NCBI GenBank assembly: GCA_020284085.1
Contig: JACEVL010000495.1
Coordinates: 1,407,028 to 1,471,027 of the forward strand
Reading direction: 5' to 3'
Source of the DNA: Aporrectodea caliginosa
Taxonomy: Eukaryota; Annelida; Clitellata; Crassiclitellata; Lumbricidae
Length of the DNA: 64,000 nucleotides
Part shown: positions 1 through 11,222 of the stretch, one piece after another
How the letters are laid out: each line of letters opens with the position of its first letter
Numbering within the stretch: position 1 is the first letter of the stretch
The notes under the pieces: model-generated
What the model was told of the DNA's origin: nothing
Databases searched by the model: none
The model's input: the letters and a program-made list of their open reading frames with translations, nothing else
Program-made: the position numbers and the translations under genes

Positions 1-179
1 GTAAAAAAAACTCACAATAAGTGTATCACGTACGTTCCAGCTCAAACAAGCTGCATCGCTAAAGTTAGAGAAGTGCAAGGTCTGGTGCAAGGTCAAGTGA
101 ACTGGATCCAATGCAAGGAATCATATGTAGGCCTAAGGGCAAGTTAATTAGTTAGGCTACATCAAGCACTAAATGTACA

Positions 180-335
180 ATTTTCGCGTTTTTCTATAGC
201 AACCGTATGGCTATAATTATGGCCTCGACCCTGCTCATTTTTCAATGATTTTCAATGAATTGATCGGGTGAGATCCTTAAAACCACCGCTCGCCCGTTTT
301 CATTGACACCACGCCATTTAGGCCTAAGACCCCCC
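180..335. repeat. Dispersed repeat, copy 1
   Basis: This stretch is similar to 36355-36490: both share a run around GGCCTCGACCCTG, then TTTTTCAATGA, a TGAGATC box and a GCGCCATTT or CGCCATTT box in the same order. It is a dispersed repeat of unknown class with no coding capacity visible. Confidence 0.55.
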
Positions 336-339
336 CGTG

Positions 340-475
340 CTAGTCCGAGATTTAAATCTCCGACATAAGCCAGTATCAGGAAGCGAACCGCGATCCGCAC
401 GCTCTCTTTCACAGAGGCGCATGAGACGCGCAGCCCACACAGTTACTAACGTAGCTAGCTATCTGTGCCACAGAC
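340..475 (-). repeat. tRNA-like dispersed repeat, inverted copy
   Basis: The reverse complement matches 40545-40685. Both contain GCGTCTCATGCGCCTCTGTG, a GAGAGCATGCGG-like box, GCGGTTCGCTTCC and GAGATTTAAAT in order. GGTTCGCTTCC resembles a polymerase III B box, so the element is probably tRNA-derived. No intact tRNA cloverleaf is evident. Confidence 0.5.
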
Positions 476-599
476 TAATGAACCACACACACGCACGCAC
501 GCACAACACAATCAAACAATATTAGTGACTGCATGTTAAAGTAATTAAATGCAAAGAAAGTTAAGTGTACGAATGAATTATCGCAGCGTGCATTGCTCA

Positions 600-1060
600 C
601 CTCGGCAGACTGCTTTCTTCTTAGCGTTAATACTGCTAGGTCCTGCGCTCTGCTGCACGCCTTTGCGGACGCATCCCCAGATTTGGCCATGTCTCAGCTT
701 ATATGCTGGATGTGCTTCATTGGCTCCCCCTCCTGCAGCGGATCTCGTATCGGATCATCGCTTTGGTCTGGCGGTCCTTGCTGGGCCTCGCCCCCGCCTA
801 TCTACGCGACCTCTGCTGCCCTACCTAGTACCTTCAGTGCTCCGGGTCGACGCACGTCGCTCTCTCCGCTCTACTGAGCGGGGCATGCTCTCTCTGGAAT
901 GGGCTCCCTTTGGCACTGCGATTGCATCCCAGAATCCACTCTGAATCTTTCTATTCTTTCCTCAAAACTGTACTTTTCAGCCGTGCTGGGGTCGGGAGCG
1001 CTCCTAAGTAGTAACCTTTAAGGGTCGCTATATAAATCTTCGTAATGAATGAATGAATAC
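600..1060 (+). mobile_element. CR1-like LINE, 3' end fragment
   Basis: Reading from 709 the plus strand gives a peptide beginning DVLHWLPLLQRISYRIIAL and continuing to LLGLAPAYLRDLC. This is the conserved tail downstream of reverse transcriptase in CR1/Jockey-type LINEs (consensus LHWLP..RI.YKI...L.GLAP.YL). A stop and frame changes follow, then decayed 'GRR' and 'KTVLF' boxes. After the coding remnant comes a 3' untranslated end (GGGAGCGCTCCTAAGTAG, then GGGTCGCTATATAAAT) ending in GAATGAATGAAT. The same 3' end recurs elsewhere in the window. It is a dead 5'-truncated copy. Confidence 0.8.
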
Positions 1061-1224
1061 ATGGTTCCTCAATCAAATTGTTATATTACACAATGCAACT
1101 ATTTTGCTTTCAAATAACCTTAGATTGGTTGGAATATGTAGACTTCCAATGTACCCTACATGCACAGTTGCTGACATTCTTACTCCAGAGACTCTGCAAA
1201 ACTGAACACTGTTCCTTTGCCTTT

Positions 1225-1292
1225 AGGGTGGACTGGAGTGCCTCTGAATAGGTATCTTGAAGAGGAACACTAAATGAATGAATGAATTTGAT
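1225..1292 (+). repeat. LINE/SINE 3' tail, short copy
   Basis: It carries GTGCCTCTGAATAGGTATC, then TTGAAGAGGAACACTAAATG and a GAATGAATGAAT tail. This matches the 3' end family at 985-1060, 19435-19510 and 56880-56955. It lies in the presumed intron upstream of the LRR exon. Confidence 0.55.
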
Positions 1293-1356
1293 TGTCTTTA
1301 GACACATGTCTGCATGACATTTTAAATGTCAAATGTTCTGTAATGCTTTTCCTCAG

Positions 1357-3128
1357 ACGTACAACCTTCAAGAAAGAAAGTTTTCACAACAATTCAAGTT
1401 GAATGTGACTACAAATTGTACAGTGTCACAGTTCACAACAAGACGATCCCATGTGCCAAGGTCTTCAATCCAGCCATATTAGAAAAGAATTCCAAGACAT
1501 GGTCCAAGCTGAGTCTGGTTGAAAGATTTGAACTGGAAGATCCGGAGGGAATTCTCTCCATGGTTCCCAAGCATTATGCAACTAATATGGAACGCCTTGA
1601 GTCGTTTTCCATCACCTGGACCAGAGTTAAATCCCTTCCAAGTGAGCTGTTCCGTGAAGGCCTGAAGACGCTAAGTTTGCCCAGAAACCAACTGAAGACA
1701 CTCAGTGGAATCGAAAAAGCAGTAGATCTGTCAAATCTCGATGTCAGTAGCAATATGCTAACTGAATTGCCGAAAGCATTTGGCCATCTGCATAACCTGA
1801 CTACACTTAACATCAGCGGAAACGGCATCAGGGAGCTACCAGAAAATTTCGGTTCCTTGAGTCAGCTCCGAATGCTGGACTGTTCGTGCAATCGCCTCAG
1901 TATGCTGCCAGATTCCATTAACAACTTGATTGAACTGACCTGTCTCGATGTTACCAACAATAGCCTGACTGCTCTACCAGAAACTCTGGCAGACCTACCC
2001 CGTTTGGAGGATCTAAGAGCTCGAGCCAACCAGCTGCAGTACCTTCCTCACCGATTTGGACAACTTATAAGACTCAGTTCGTTGATCCTGAGAAAAAACA
2101 ATTTTTCAGAAGTTCCCAGCCAACTGTTCAGCCTCTCTAGTCTGTATAGTCTGAACATGAGAGACAACTCAATTAAATCATTTCCACGTGCGATTCCAAG
2201 TCTGAAAACTTTAATCCTGGACTCCAATTCACTGGAAGAGATAGACGACGGACTGCTGAGATGCTCTAATCTCCAGATGTTATCCCTGGAAGACAACAAA
2301 ATCACTTCGATACCAGCGAACATCAAAAACTTGAAAAGCCTTCGAGTGTTGCACCTGAGTGGAAACGATATATCCGAAATACCAGAAGACATCGGCCATC
2401 TTCAACACCTGCGCCACCTGACTCTGCGCTCAACCCAAATACAGAAACTTCCAAAAGCAGTCCTCACAATGACCAATCTCGTCAAACTGGACATCGACGA
2501 CTGTCCTCAGCTACAGGACTACTTAAGGCTGGCACACAAAGATGGAGGCCTCACAAAAGTCCGGGAAGAAATGCTACAGGGAAACAGCAACATCACAAAT
2601 TTCGAAGAGAATGATTTACCAGATAATCTTGTTGTTGCTAGGCATTTAGATCGCAAACCAACTGTGAGTATTTTTCCTGAAATCTCACCATACCAAATGA
2701 ACTCTACGGGTATTCAAGCATGCAAGCATGATACAATCATGTTGTCTGATTTGCCAGATGACTTTGTAAGTCATGTTGAAGTGCAACAGCAAAATGCTCA
2801 AGCACTTCCAGCGACATTACGAAGAAGGCAAGAATCAAAGGAAACTGCCATCAGTCTGACAACCATAAGAGAAAGCCAGCCTGACGAGTCAGAAAACTCA
2901 GCAACAACAAGCATGTCAACCGCTTTTAATCAGGATGAAGTCCAATATGGAACTGTAGTAAAGAAGAAAGAAGGTCCACCGACAAAACCAAAATCAGGCA
3001 GAGTTACTGAGAATCCAGAAGTTGATACTGTTACAGGAGAACTAGTAGTGATGGACTTAATAAGAGAAAGATTATCAGAAATGCCAGAAGATAATCTGCA
3101 AAAGAGCAAGCGGCAATCTCAGGTGTAA
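1357..3128 (+). CDS. Leucine-rich-repeat protein, large terminal exon
   Basis: An open frame ends at TAA 3126-3128. It stays open upstream to a good acceptor (TGCTTTTCCTCAG, ending at 1356), so the exon probably begins at 1357 in phase 1. No convincing upstream exon or start Met is visible in the window. The protein has an N-terminal segment of about 60 residues, then roughly 13-15 tandem leucine-rich repeats of about 23 residues with the LxxLxLxxNxLxxLPxx pattern (SHOC2/Ras-suppressor-like spacing). About 170 residues of polar, charged, probably disordered tail follow. No transmembrane segment is seen, which suggests an intracellular scaffold, but the partner cannot be told. An AATAAA at 3654-3659 and another at 3895-3900 could end the transcript. 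The gene converges on PUS10. Family assignment beyond 'SHOC2-like LRR' is not justified. Confidence 0.85.
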
Positions 3129-3653
3129 GATATGCAAGTAATGACAGTGGTTCGATGGTAAAACTGGATTCTCAACACTGCAGAAATGCAGTCCAATGAT
3201 TCCAGACAGGTCCCTTGAAACTCGTTAGCCATGCAGTCAGACAAAACCTGCAAAACACGGTTTTCTTGGTACTGGATTTGCCTCAGTTGAGATATTTAAT
3301 ATCAGACATTCTAAAATTCAGTAAAAACTGTTGAGCCCTCTATTTCACTGTATTTGGTTTAGAGCTTCACTTAATCATTACATTTAGATGCAATTACTGA
3401 TCCAGTATAAACAAGTGTAAGTTGTATCCTCATGCGCATAAGAAATGACTACATAAGAATGAAACAATCCCATTCCAGCCTCTTCTGAAAAGTTTGAAGA
3501 AAAACTGTAAACTGTGTAGACTATCTTTAGTTTAGCTCTTATCAGATACACTAGAAAACTAGTATAATGCTACATTTGAAAGACATTGTATCACATTATA
3601 CCAGGTTCTGTTGTAAATAAGTCAGAGGTCTTCAAAAGCTCAGTTTAATCTGG

Positions 3654-3659
3654 AATAAA
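3654..3659 (+). terminator. Candidate polyadenylation signal of the LRR gene
   Basis: AATAAA lies about 525 bases after the stop codon. A second AATAAA at 3895-3900 lies in the duplicated intergenic unit and recurs in its other copies (5175-5180 in copy B). Confidence 0.5.
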
Positions 3660-3715
3660 TGTTGTGGCTCTAAATCATAATTAATTTTTTAATGATGCAT
3701 TATAAGAAGTTTCCA

Positions 3716-4962
3716 GTGTACGTGCATCATCCGTAAAACTCGTTTAGCATGATCTGATTCCAAGACTAAGGAAACAGTATTAAACAGTGTTGATGTAAAG
3801 TTCTTTTAGTCTTTTAATGTATATGTACTAAATGCCTAAATTACTCTGTATCATAGATTTCAAAATAGAGGTATTGTAAATTGCCAATTACAGTAATAAA
3901 GTAGCAAATATTGTTTCTGCTTGTTGTAACCAGTACGTGATTTGACTTACGTTTATTCTCGTACGAACTAAATGAAGTTGAGTAGGCTACTGATTTGCTC
4001 CCCAAAGTGCACAGGAGTTCTCTCGCATTCGTATTTTATTAAATCTTGGGTAGAACAGAATAAATCTGATCTAATTAAGCTGAGGAAAAATCCTCCATAC
4101 TTTACAAGACATTCTGTTGATCAGGAATTCAATTGACCACATAACACTCACTGCAGGTGTCCATGCTAAACAAGTTTTAATTTCAACATAGCTCACAGCA
4201 ATTGACAAAAGATGCTGTTTAAGAACAGCTGATACAGTACTAGTAACACAGCTAAGTATACCAAGACACATACTTTCACATTTTGAACTACATAACAGTT
4301 TTCACACAAACCAAAGTTATGATGAATATTTCCAAAAACAGTAAACTGTAGTGGCTAGCTTGTTGAAACTGTATGGCACATAGTGTGGCCAGAACACTGG
4401 TAGACATAAACTGCCTGGTGTCAAATCTGCCCCAAAATTTTTGTGAAATTGGGGTAAAATGCTACATTATTGTCTGACTATGGCCACAAAATATTACTGT
4501 GCGTTATTACAAGACGTGTTTCAATGCATTCCTTTTAAGAATGTAAGCCTCTAATACGTCGCAATATACTAAAATTCTGCAGTACTACTTTTCACATAAA
4601 AGATATCAATAAATGATGACCAACATAAAAATGTGAAAAGCTAGTGAAAACACAGTAAAACAATTCAGTATCATATTTAAAACTGTTAATTTGTATGACC
4701 TCATAAGTTAAGCTTTACATACCAACTCAACTGATCAAATAATGAAACAATAGTACATGAAACAGTCATCATACCAGAAAACTGATTTGTCTTTAACAGT
4801 CCTATTTAAATATGGATTAAAGTGTAAAGTACATTTCAGAAGTACAAATTAGGTGCTGGGTTTGATATTTTCTAACTCTATAACCAAAAGTCAAACAGAT
4901 TCAAGGCAGTCAACTAGAAAATTATCCTGAGTTTATTTGGCTGCACTAAAATTTTACACCTT
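3716..4962. repeat. Tandem segmental duplication, copy A (truncated)
   Basis: Nearly the same sequence as 5000-6240 and 7139-8350, starting at GTGTACGTGCATCATC and running through GTAATAAAGTA and TGACTATGGCCACAAAATA. Homology stops near 4962, where a transposon-end remnant begins. It has more substitutions against B and C than B and C have against each other, so it is probably the older duplicate. Confidence 0.85.
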
Positions 4963-5000
4963 TGCCTCCGGGCGCAGTAATACCCCTCGTTACGCCACTG
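4963..5000 (-). mobile_element. hAT-like transposon end remnant at duplication junction
   Basis: The reverse complement begins CAGTGGCGTAACGAGGGG and continues into TGCGCCCGG. This matches the terminus of the element at 47901-48086 (CAGTGGCGCAACGAAGGG, then AGCGCCC). Only one end is present, and it abuts the first base of duplication copy B. Confidence 0.55.
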
Positions 5001-7138
5001 TGTACGTGCATCATCTGTAAAACTCGTTTAGCATGATCTGATTCCAAGACTAAGGAAACAGTAACAGTGTTGATGTAAAGTTCTTTTAGTCTTTTAATGT
5101 ATATGTACTAAATGCCTAAAGTAATCTGTATCATAGATTTCAAAATAGAGGTATTATAAATTGCCAATTACAGTAATAAAGTAACAAATATTGTTTCTGC
5201 TTGTTGTAACCAGTACGTGATTTGACTTTCTGGGCTTACGTTTATTCTCGTACGAACTAAATGAAGTTGAGTAGGCTACTGATTTGCTCTCCAAAGTGCA
5301 CAGGACTTCTCTCGCATTCGTATTTTATTAAATCTTGGGTAGAACAGAATAAATCTGATCTAATTAAGCTGAGGAAAAATCCTCCATACTTTACACGACA
5401 TTCTGTTGATCAGGAATTCAATTCACCACATAACACTCACTGCAGGTGTCCATGCTAAACAAGTTTTAATTTCAATACAGCTCACAGCAATTGACACAAG
5501 ATGCTGTTTAACAACATCTGATACAGTACTAGTAACACAGCTAAGTATACCAAGACACATACTTTCACATTTTGAACTACATAACAGTTTTCACACAAAC
5601 CAAAGTTATGATTAATATTTCCAAAAACAGTAAACTGTAGTGGCTAGCTTGTTGAAACTGTATGGCACATAGTGTGGCCAGAACACTGGTAGACATAAAC
5701 TGCCTGGTGTCAAATCTGCCCAAAAATTTTTTTGAAATTGGGGTAAAATGCTACATTATTGTCTGACTATGGCCACAAAATATTACTGTGCGTTATTACA
5801 AGATGTGTTTCAGTGCATTCCTTTTAAGAATGTAAGCCTCTAATATGTCACATTATACTAAAATTCTGCAGTGCTACTTTTCACATAACAGATATCAATA
5901 AATGATGACCAACATAAAAATGTGAAAAGCTAGTGAAAACACAGTAAAACAATTCAGTATCATATTTAAAACTGTTAATTTGTATGAACATCATAAGTTC
6001 AGCTTTACATACCAACTCAACTGATCAAATAATGAAACAATAGTACATGAAACAGTCATCATACCAGAAAACTGATTTGTCTTTAACAGTCCTATTTAAA
6101 TATGGATTAAAGTGTAAAGTACATTTCAGAAGTACCAATTAGGTGCTGGGTTTGGTATTTTCTAACTCTATAACCAAAAGTCAAACAGTTTCAAGGCACT
6201 AGACTTGTATATTATCCTGAGTTTATTTGTCTGCATTAAAATCTGACACCCTTGGCTCATGAGTAGTAATACATTTAGTTCTGCCAAATCCAACTGGTAA
6301 TAAACAAATACCCTTTAAACAGTTGCTCACAAAACCAGAATTGGTTTGTAATTCACAGGCACGCTTACAATCTTAATTGCTTACAATCTTAATTTAAGGG
6401 TTATTAACAACAAAGCAACCTTCAAATGACTCTCCCAATTCATGCTTGTTTGGTATTATTAGCATTACAGAACATGCTGAACATTTCCTACATTCCAACA
6501 CCAAGACAGTCAAAATTACTAGATAAACATAGAGTAACAAGTATTTTTTAAAGTACTCTCTTGGTACTAATACAAGTGGGTAATATAGTGAAGTAAATTT
6601 GCTAAAGGACCATTATCGTTGGTAGGGGGCTAAAGTCTGTTAGATCACTTTACCCCATGTTGTGAAACTGGACACCTGTTTCTTAAGGAATGTACTAAAA
6701 GAAAATTAACTGCCAAGATGACAAAACAAACTTAGAGCCTAATACAAGACAAAGTGATGAAGCATCAACGGATGAAAGTAATCATAATAATCCTCAGTCC
6801 TATACTGAAATTTTTTTGTTCAATATCAAATCTTTGTCAGTTTACTTTTCCAAACTTAATACTGTTTCTCAACAGAATTTTCTATCCAGAGTTCTAGTCT
6901 GTGTCATGCATCCACTGCTTCTTTTGAATCATTTGTCTGCAGTGTTTTTGGCCAGTCCAACTCTACAGCTTCCACATCCAACTCCAGGATGTCACAATCT
7001 GTACCAAGAACAGTTCCCAGATTAGGAACAGTCCTTCCAAAGTCTCCATGGACAAACTCCTTCACATAGGTTCCAGCCTGCGTCGACAGGAACAGCTCAA
7101 AATGATGGTCGTCTACCTTCCTGGCAGACAGGCTCTCT
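5000..7138. repeat. Tandem segmental duplication, copy B
   Basis: The 2108-bp unit 5031-7138 is repeated almost identically as 7139-9252. Sampled differences are a few substitutions and small indels. The unit spans the LRR/PUS10 intergenic region and ends inside PUS10 coding sequence. The junction with copy C (CAGGCT, then CTCT, then GCATGATCTG) has about four filler bases and no transposon end, as in end-joining. Confidence 0.9.
6904..7134 (-). pseudogene. PUS10 C-terminal fragment (duplicated, truncated)
   Basis: This is a copy of the last 75 or so codons of the PUS10 gene at 9025-10659, with the same stop codon (TGA, 6904-6906) and no internal stop. At 7135 homology to PUS10 breaks off into the start of duplication copy C, so there is no start codon, no catalytic domain and no promoter of its own. 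The peptide includes the conserved TQAGTYVKEFVHGDFGRT block. It differs from the intact gene by very few bases, so the duplication is recent. It could be transcribed only by read-through. Confidence 0.9.
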
Positions 7139-9252
7139 GCATGATCTGATTCCAAGACTAAGGAAACAGTAACAGTGTTGATGTAAAGTTCTTTTAGTCT
7201 TTTAATGTATATGTACTAAATGCCTAAAGTAATCTGTATCATAGATTTCAAAATAGAGGTATTATAAATTGCCAATTACAGTAATAAAGTAACAAATATT
7301 GTTTCTGCTTGTTGTAACCAGTACGTGATTTGACTTTCTGGGCTTACGTTTATTCTCGTACGAACTAAATGAAGTTGAGTAGGCTACTGATTTGCTCCCC
7401 AAAGTGCACAGGAGTTCTCTCGCATTCGTATTTTATTAAATCTTGGGTAGAACAGAATAAATCTGATCTAATTAAGCTGAGGAAAAATCCTCCATACTTT
7501 ACACGACATTCTGTTGATCAGGAATTCAATTCACCACATAACACTCACTGCAGGTGTCCATGCTAAACAAGTTTTAATTTCAATACAGCTCACAGCAATT
7601 GACACAAGATGCTGTTTAACAACATCTGATACAGTACTAGTAACACAGCTAAGTATACCAAGACACATACTTTCACATTTTGAACTACATAACAGTTTTC
7701 ACACAAACCAAAGTTATGATTAATATTTCCAAAAACAGTAAACTGTAGTGGCTAGCTTGTTGAAACTGTATGGCACATAGTGTGGCCAGAACACTGGTAG
7801 ACATAAACTGCCTGGTGTCAAATCTGCCCAAAAATTTTTTTGAAATTGGGGTAAAATGCTACATTATTGTCTGACTATGGCCACAAAATATTACTGTGCG
7901 TTATTACAAGATGTGTTTCAGTGCATTCCTTTTAAGAATGTAAGCCTCTAATATGTCACATTATACTAAAATTCTGCAGTGCTACTTTTCACATAACAGA
8001 TATCAATAAATGATGACCAACATAAAAATGTGAAAAGCTAGTGAAAACACAGTAAAACAATTCAGTATCATATTTAAAACTGTTAATTTGTATGAACTCA
8101 TAAGTTCAGCTTTACATACCAACTCAACTGATCAAATAATGAAACAATAGTACATGAAACAGTCATCATACCAGAAAACTGATTTGTCTTTAACAGTCCT
8201 ATTTAAATATGGATTAAAGTGTAAAGTACATTTCAGAAGTACCAATTAGGTGCTGGGTTTGGTATTTTCTAACTCTATAACCAAAAGTCAAACAGTTTCA
8301 AGGCACTAGACTTGTATATTATCCTGAGTTTATTTGTCTGCATTAAAATCTGACACCCTTGGCTCATGAGTAGTAATACATTTAATTCTGCCAACTCCAA
8401 CTGGTAATAAACAAATACCCTTTAAACAGTTGCTCACAAAACCAGAATTGGTTTGTAATTCACAGGCATGCTTACAATCTTAATTGCTTACAATCTTAAT
8501 TTAAGGGTTATTAACAACAAAGCAACCTTCAAATGACTCTCCCAATTCATGCTTGTTTGGTATTATTAGCATTACAGAACATGCTGAACATTTCCTACAT
8601 TCCAACACCAAGACAGTCAAAATTACTAGATAAACATAGAGTAACAAGTATTTTTTAAAGTACTCTCTTGGTACTAATACAAGTGGGTAATATAGTGAAG
8701 TAAATTTGCTAAAGGACCATTATCGTTGGTAGGGGGCTAAAGTCTGTTAGATCACTTTACCCCATGTTGTGAAACCGGACACCATTTTCTTAAGGAATGT
8801 ACTCAAAGAAAATTAACTGCCACGATGACAAAACAAACTTAGAGCCTAATACAAGACAAAGTGATGAAGCATCACTCAACGGATGAACAGCATATAACAC
8901 AAAGTAATCATAATAATCCTCAGTACTGAAATTTTTTTGTTCAATATCAAATCTTTGACAGTTAACTTTTCCAAACTTAATACTGTTTCTCAACAGAAGT
9001 TTCTATCCAGAGTTCTAGTGTGTGTCATGCATCCACTGCTTCTTTTGAATCATTTGTCTGCAGTGTTTTTGGCCAGTCCAACTCTACAGCTTCCACATCG
9101 AGCTCCAGGATGTCACAATCTGTACCAAGAACAGTTCCCAGATTAGGAACAGTCCTTCCAAAGTCTCCATGGACAAACTCCTTCACATAGGTTCCAGCCT
9201 GCGTCGACAGGAACAGCTCAAAATGATGGTCGTCTACCTTCCTGGCAGACAG
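7139..9252. repeat. Tandem segmental duplication, copy C (joined to intact PUS10)
   Basis: This is the copy in continuity with the intact PUS10 gene, so it is the natural 3' flank of PUS10. It has the same order as copy B, ending at CTGGCAGACAGGCT, after which only this copy continues into full-length PUS10. The stretch 7370-8990 holds no convincing gene of its own; its short open frames repeat those of copy B. Confidence 0.9.
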
Positions 9253-10659
9253 GCTGTGTATCACCCTGTCCCTCACGGCCAACGTCCTCCGATGTAGCAC
9301 CCGTATCGGCGTTTTCTGATGAACTGTGATGCTGCCTTGCTTGGCTAGTGCATCCAGCTTCTCAACTTCCACGCCATCTTTCGCCCAGCACAGTGCACGA
9401 TATCTCTTGATTTTCTCCTCCTCTCCTTCCTTCAATACAGATGTTTCTTCTTTTGCAACGACCTGGATGTCACGGACCTGTACGTCAGGTGAGCCGTCGT
9501 TTATGACCGTCTGAAGAGTCAAGAGCTCCTGCACAGTAAAGCTGACCCTGTGTGGGTTGACAAGCTCCACCACAAACGGACGACCTGTCCCCAACATTCG
9601 CACGTCAACATCTTCACGACCAGATGCAGAGAATTTCTGATCTGAAGCTTTAACTAGTTGCATCATTGGAGTACAGATCAGCTCTTCAACGGATGTCTCG
9701 AACTTCTTTGCACCATCTACAAACCAAGGCGTCTGACTCAAATGACGACTGTACTTGTTGTATCGTCCAGCAATGTATATCGCCTCTTGTTGACATTTTA
9801 TTGGATCGCAGTCACATGGACATAGCAGTTTCTTTGGAGGGCAGTGATACAACTGGCGAAACTTTTTCAACGTTGCATTCTGGATGGCCTTCAGAACGTT
9901 AGCTCGGTTAAAAACGTCCCATCCGTGACGGTTTTTCTTCCGCTTTCGGAAAACATCTGGGCTGAGATCATAAAGAAAGTTGCATTCTTTGTCTGTGTTT
10001 GGATGCACAAAAGTTAATGATATCGCAAATGTACTCTTCTGATCAAAAGGAACAGTAAGAATGTTCGCCAATGATGCACCATTAACCCACTTCCAAACAT
10101 CTTTTACTGGAATAATATTATTCCGATAGTCTTCAGTAAAAACTGAAGGCTGTAAATCATTCAGAATAATCCAAAGGGAATGTTCTCTCAACAGCAGACA
10201 CACAGGTAACGACAGCGAACAGAAGAAGACGGTAAACTGAAAATCTTGTTTTGCGACTATATCGCGGATCTCCTCCAGAAAACTCTGCTTGCAGTACTGC
10301 TCCTGTAGTACACCAAGACATGCTGTGCAAACCCACGACTCTATCTTTCGGGTTCCAGCATCGTCTTGATGAGGCGCTAAACTGTCAGCTTCAGCACTAG
10401 CGTTAACCAGCACACCATTCTGTGGTGCATTGCTGATCAACTCTTCGGTTCCAGCACATGGAGGGATATGACTGTCCAATCCAAGCAGAGTCTCAAGGGG
10501 TTGATCGTCGACCACGCGGTATGTGTGTGCATCTTTAATGCACAGAAAACGTAGAATACAACGTCTACAACAACCACATTCTCTCAGTTTTTCAATAACC
10601 TGGGAGATGACCTTCTCGTCATTTGTAAAGAGTTTTAGCTCATCTAACAACAATTCCAT
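9025..10659 (-). CDS. PUS10: tRNA pseudouridine synthase Pus10
   Basis: A 544-residue open frame starts at ATG 10659 and stops at TGA 9025-9027. Vertebrate PUS10 is about 530 residues. The enzyme isomerises uridine to pseudouridine in tRNA (positions 54/55) and has further roles in RNA biology. Seen here: paired cysteines near residues 28-34 (CGCCRRC) and 111-123 (CTACLG...C) as in the zinc-binding THUMP-containing N-terminal domain. SGREDVDVRMLGTGRPF is at about 346-362, with the catalytic Asp probably D350 by alignment with the GRTD motif of TruA. AGRYNKYSR is at 297-305 and TQAGTYVKEFVHGDFGRT at 486-503. All key motifs are present. Oddities: the gene is a single exon, whereas vertebrate PUS10 is split into many; and its 3' end is duplicated at 6904-7134. 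It is the upstream same-strand neighbour of nothing close; NOL11 begins 13 kb away. Confidence 0.95.
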   Translation of the reverse strand: MELLLDELKLFTNDEKVISQVIEKLRECGCCRRCILRFLCIKDAHTYRVVDDQPLETLLGLDSHIPPCAGTEELISNAPQNGVLVNASAEADSLAPHQDDAGTRKIESWVCTACLGVLQEQYCKQSFLEEIRDIVAKQDFQFTVFFCSLSLPVCLLLREHSLWIILNDLQPSVFTEDYRNNIIPVKDVWKWVNGASLANILTVPFDQKSTFAISLTFVHPNTDKECNFLYDLSPDVFRKRKKNRHGWDVFNRANVLKAIQNATLKKFRQLYHCPPKKLLCPCDCDPIKCQQEAIYIAGRYNKYSRHLSQTPWFVDGAKKFETSVEELICTPMMQLVKASDQKFSASGREDVDVRMLGTGRPFVVELVNPHRVSFTVQELLTLQTVINDGSPDVQVRDIQVVAKEETSVLKEGEEEKIKRYRALCWAKDGVEVEKLDALAKQGSITVHQKTPIRVLHRRTLAVRDRVIHSLSARKVDDHHFELFLSTQAGTYVKEFVHGDFGRTVPNLGTVLGTDCDILELDVEAVELDWPKTLQTNDSKEAVDA

Positions 10660-11029
10660 TTTAAAACGAATTAGATCAGAATTATATGCTGCGAAACCAA
10701 AACACGAACACTCCGAAACAAGGACTCTATATTACGAGGAATGGAAACTCGCTCAAAAATTGTATATTTGGTTGCATCCTTGTCAACAGATGTCGCCACT
10801 AGTCAAATTTATTTTACACAGGATATTATCTGTCGTGTTTTATTCTCTACAGGCAAATTTTACTCCGGAAGCATAATTATTCATCAAATTTCGTAATGAA
10901 TTGGCATTACAATGCATTACTTTTTTCTTTTGAATAAGCAAAAGGTTTTTGTCCGCCAGAAGGCTGCGCTCAAAGTTCCTCAAACTAGTCACACGAATTA
11001 TTTTCTTTGATTTCACTCCGAAGAGTAAA

Positions 11030-11140
11030 ATCGGTCGTAGTCTCGAGACTTTTACAGAGCTGAAACAGGCGAAGTTGCGGGAATCAACTTTGTCACAGGC
11101 GCTTAGCCAAAACAAAATCGATAGGCGAGAGGGGTAAATA
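11030..11140 (+). repeat. SINE-like repeat (CACCAGCTTATT family), diverged copy
   Basis: It aligns with 24395-24505: TCGTAGTCTCGAGACTTTTA, then GGCGAAGTTGCGGGAA, CACAGGCGCT and ATCGATAGGCGAG correspond to TCGTAA..CTCGAAACTTCTA, GCGAAGTGGCGGGAA, TACAGGCGCT and TTGATCGGCGAG. The family also occurs at 35147-35215, 39300-39430, 39955-40015 and 61730-61850. Confidence 0.5.
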
Positions 11141-11222
11141 TCGGTTCCAGCCTTCCAGGTCAAGATCCAATGGGGTCAAGCAGGCAGACAGTCAGGCGAC
11201 TGAGGTGAATGGTGTTAAGAAT

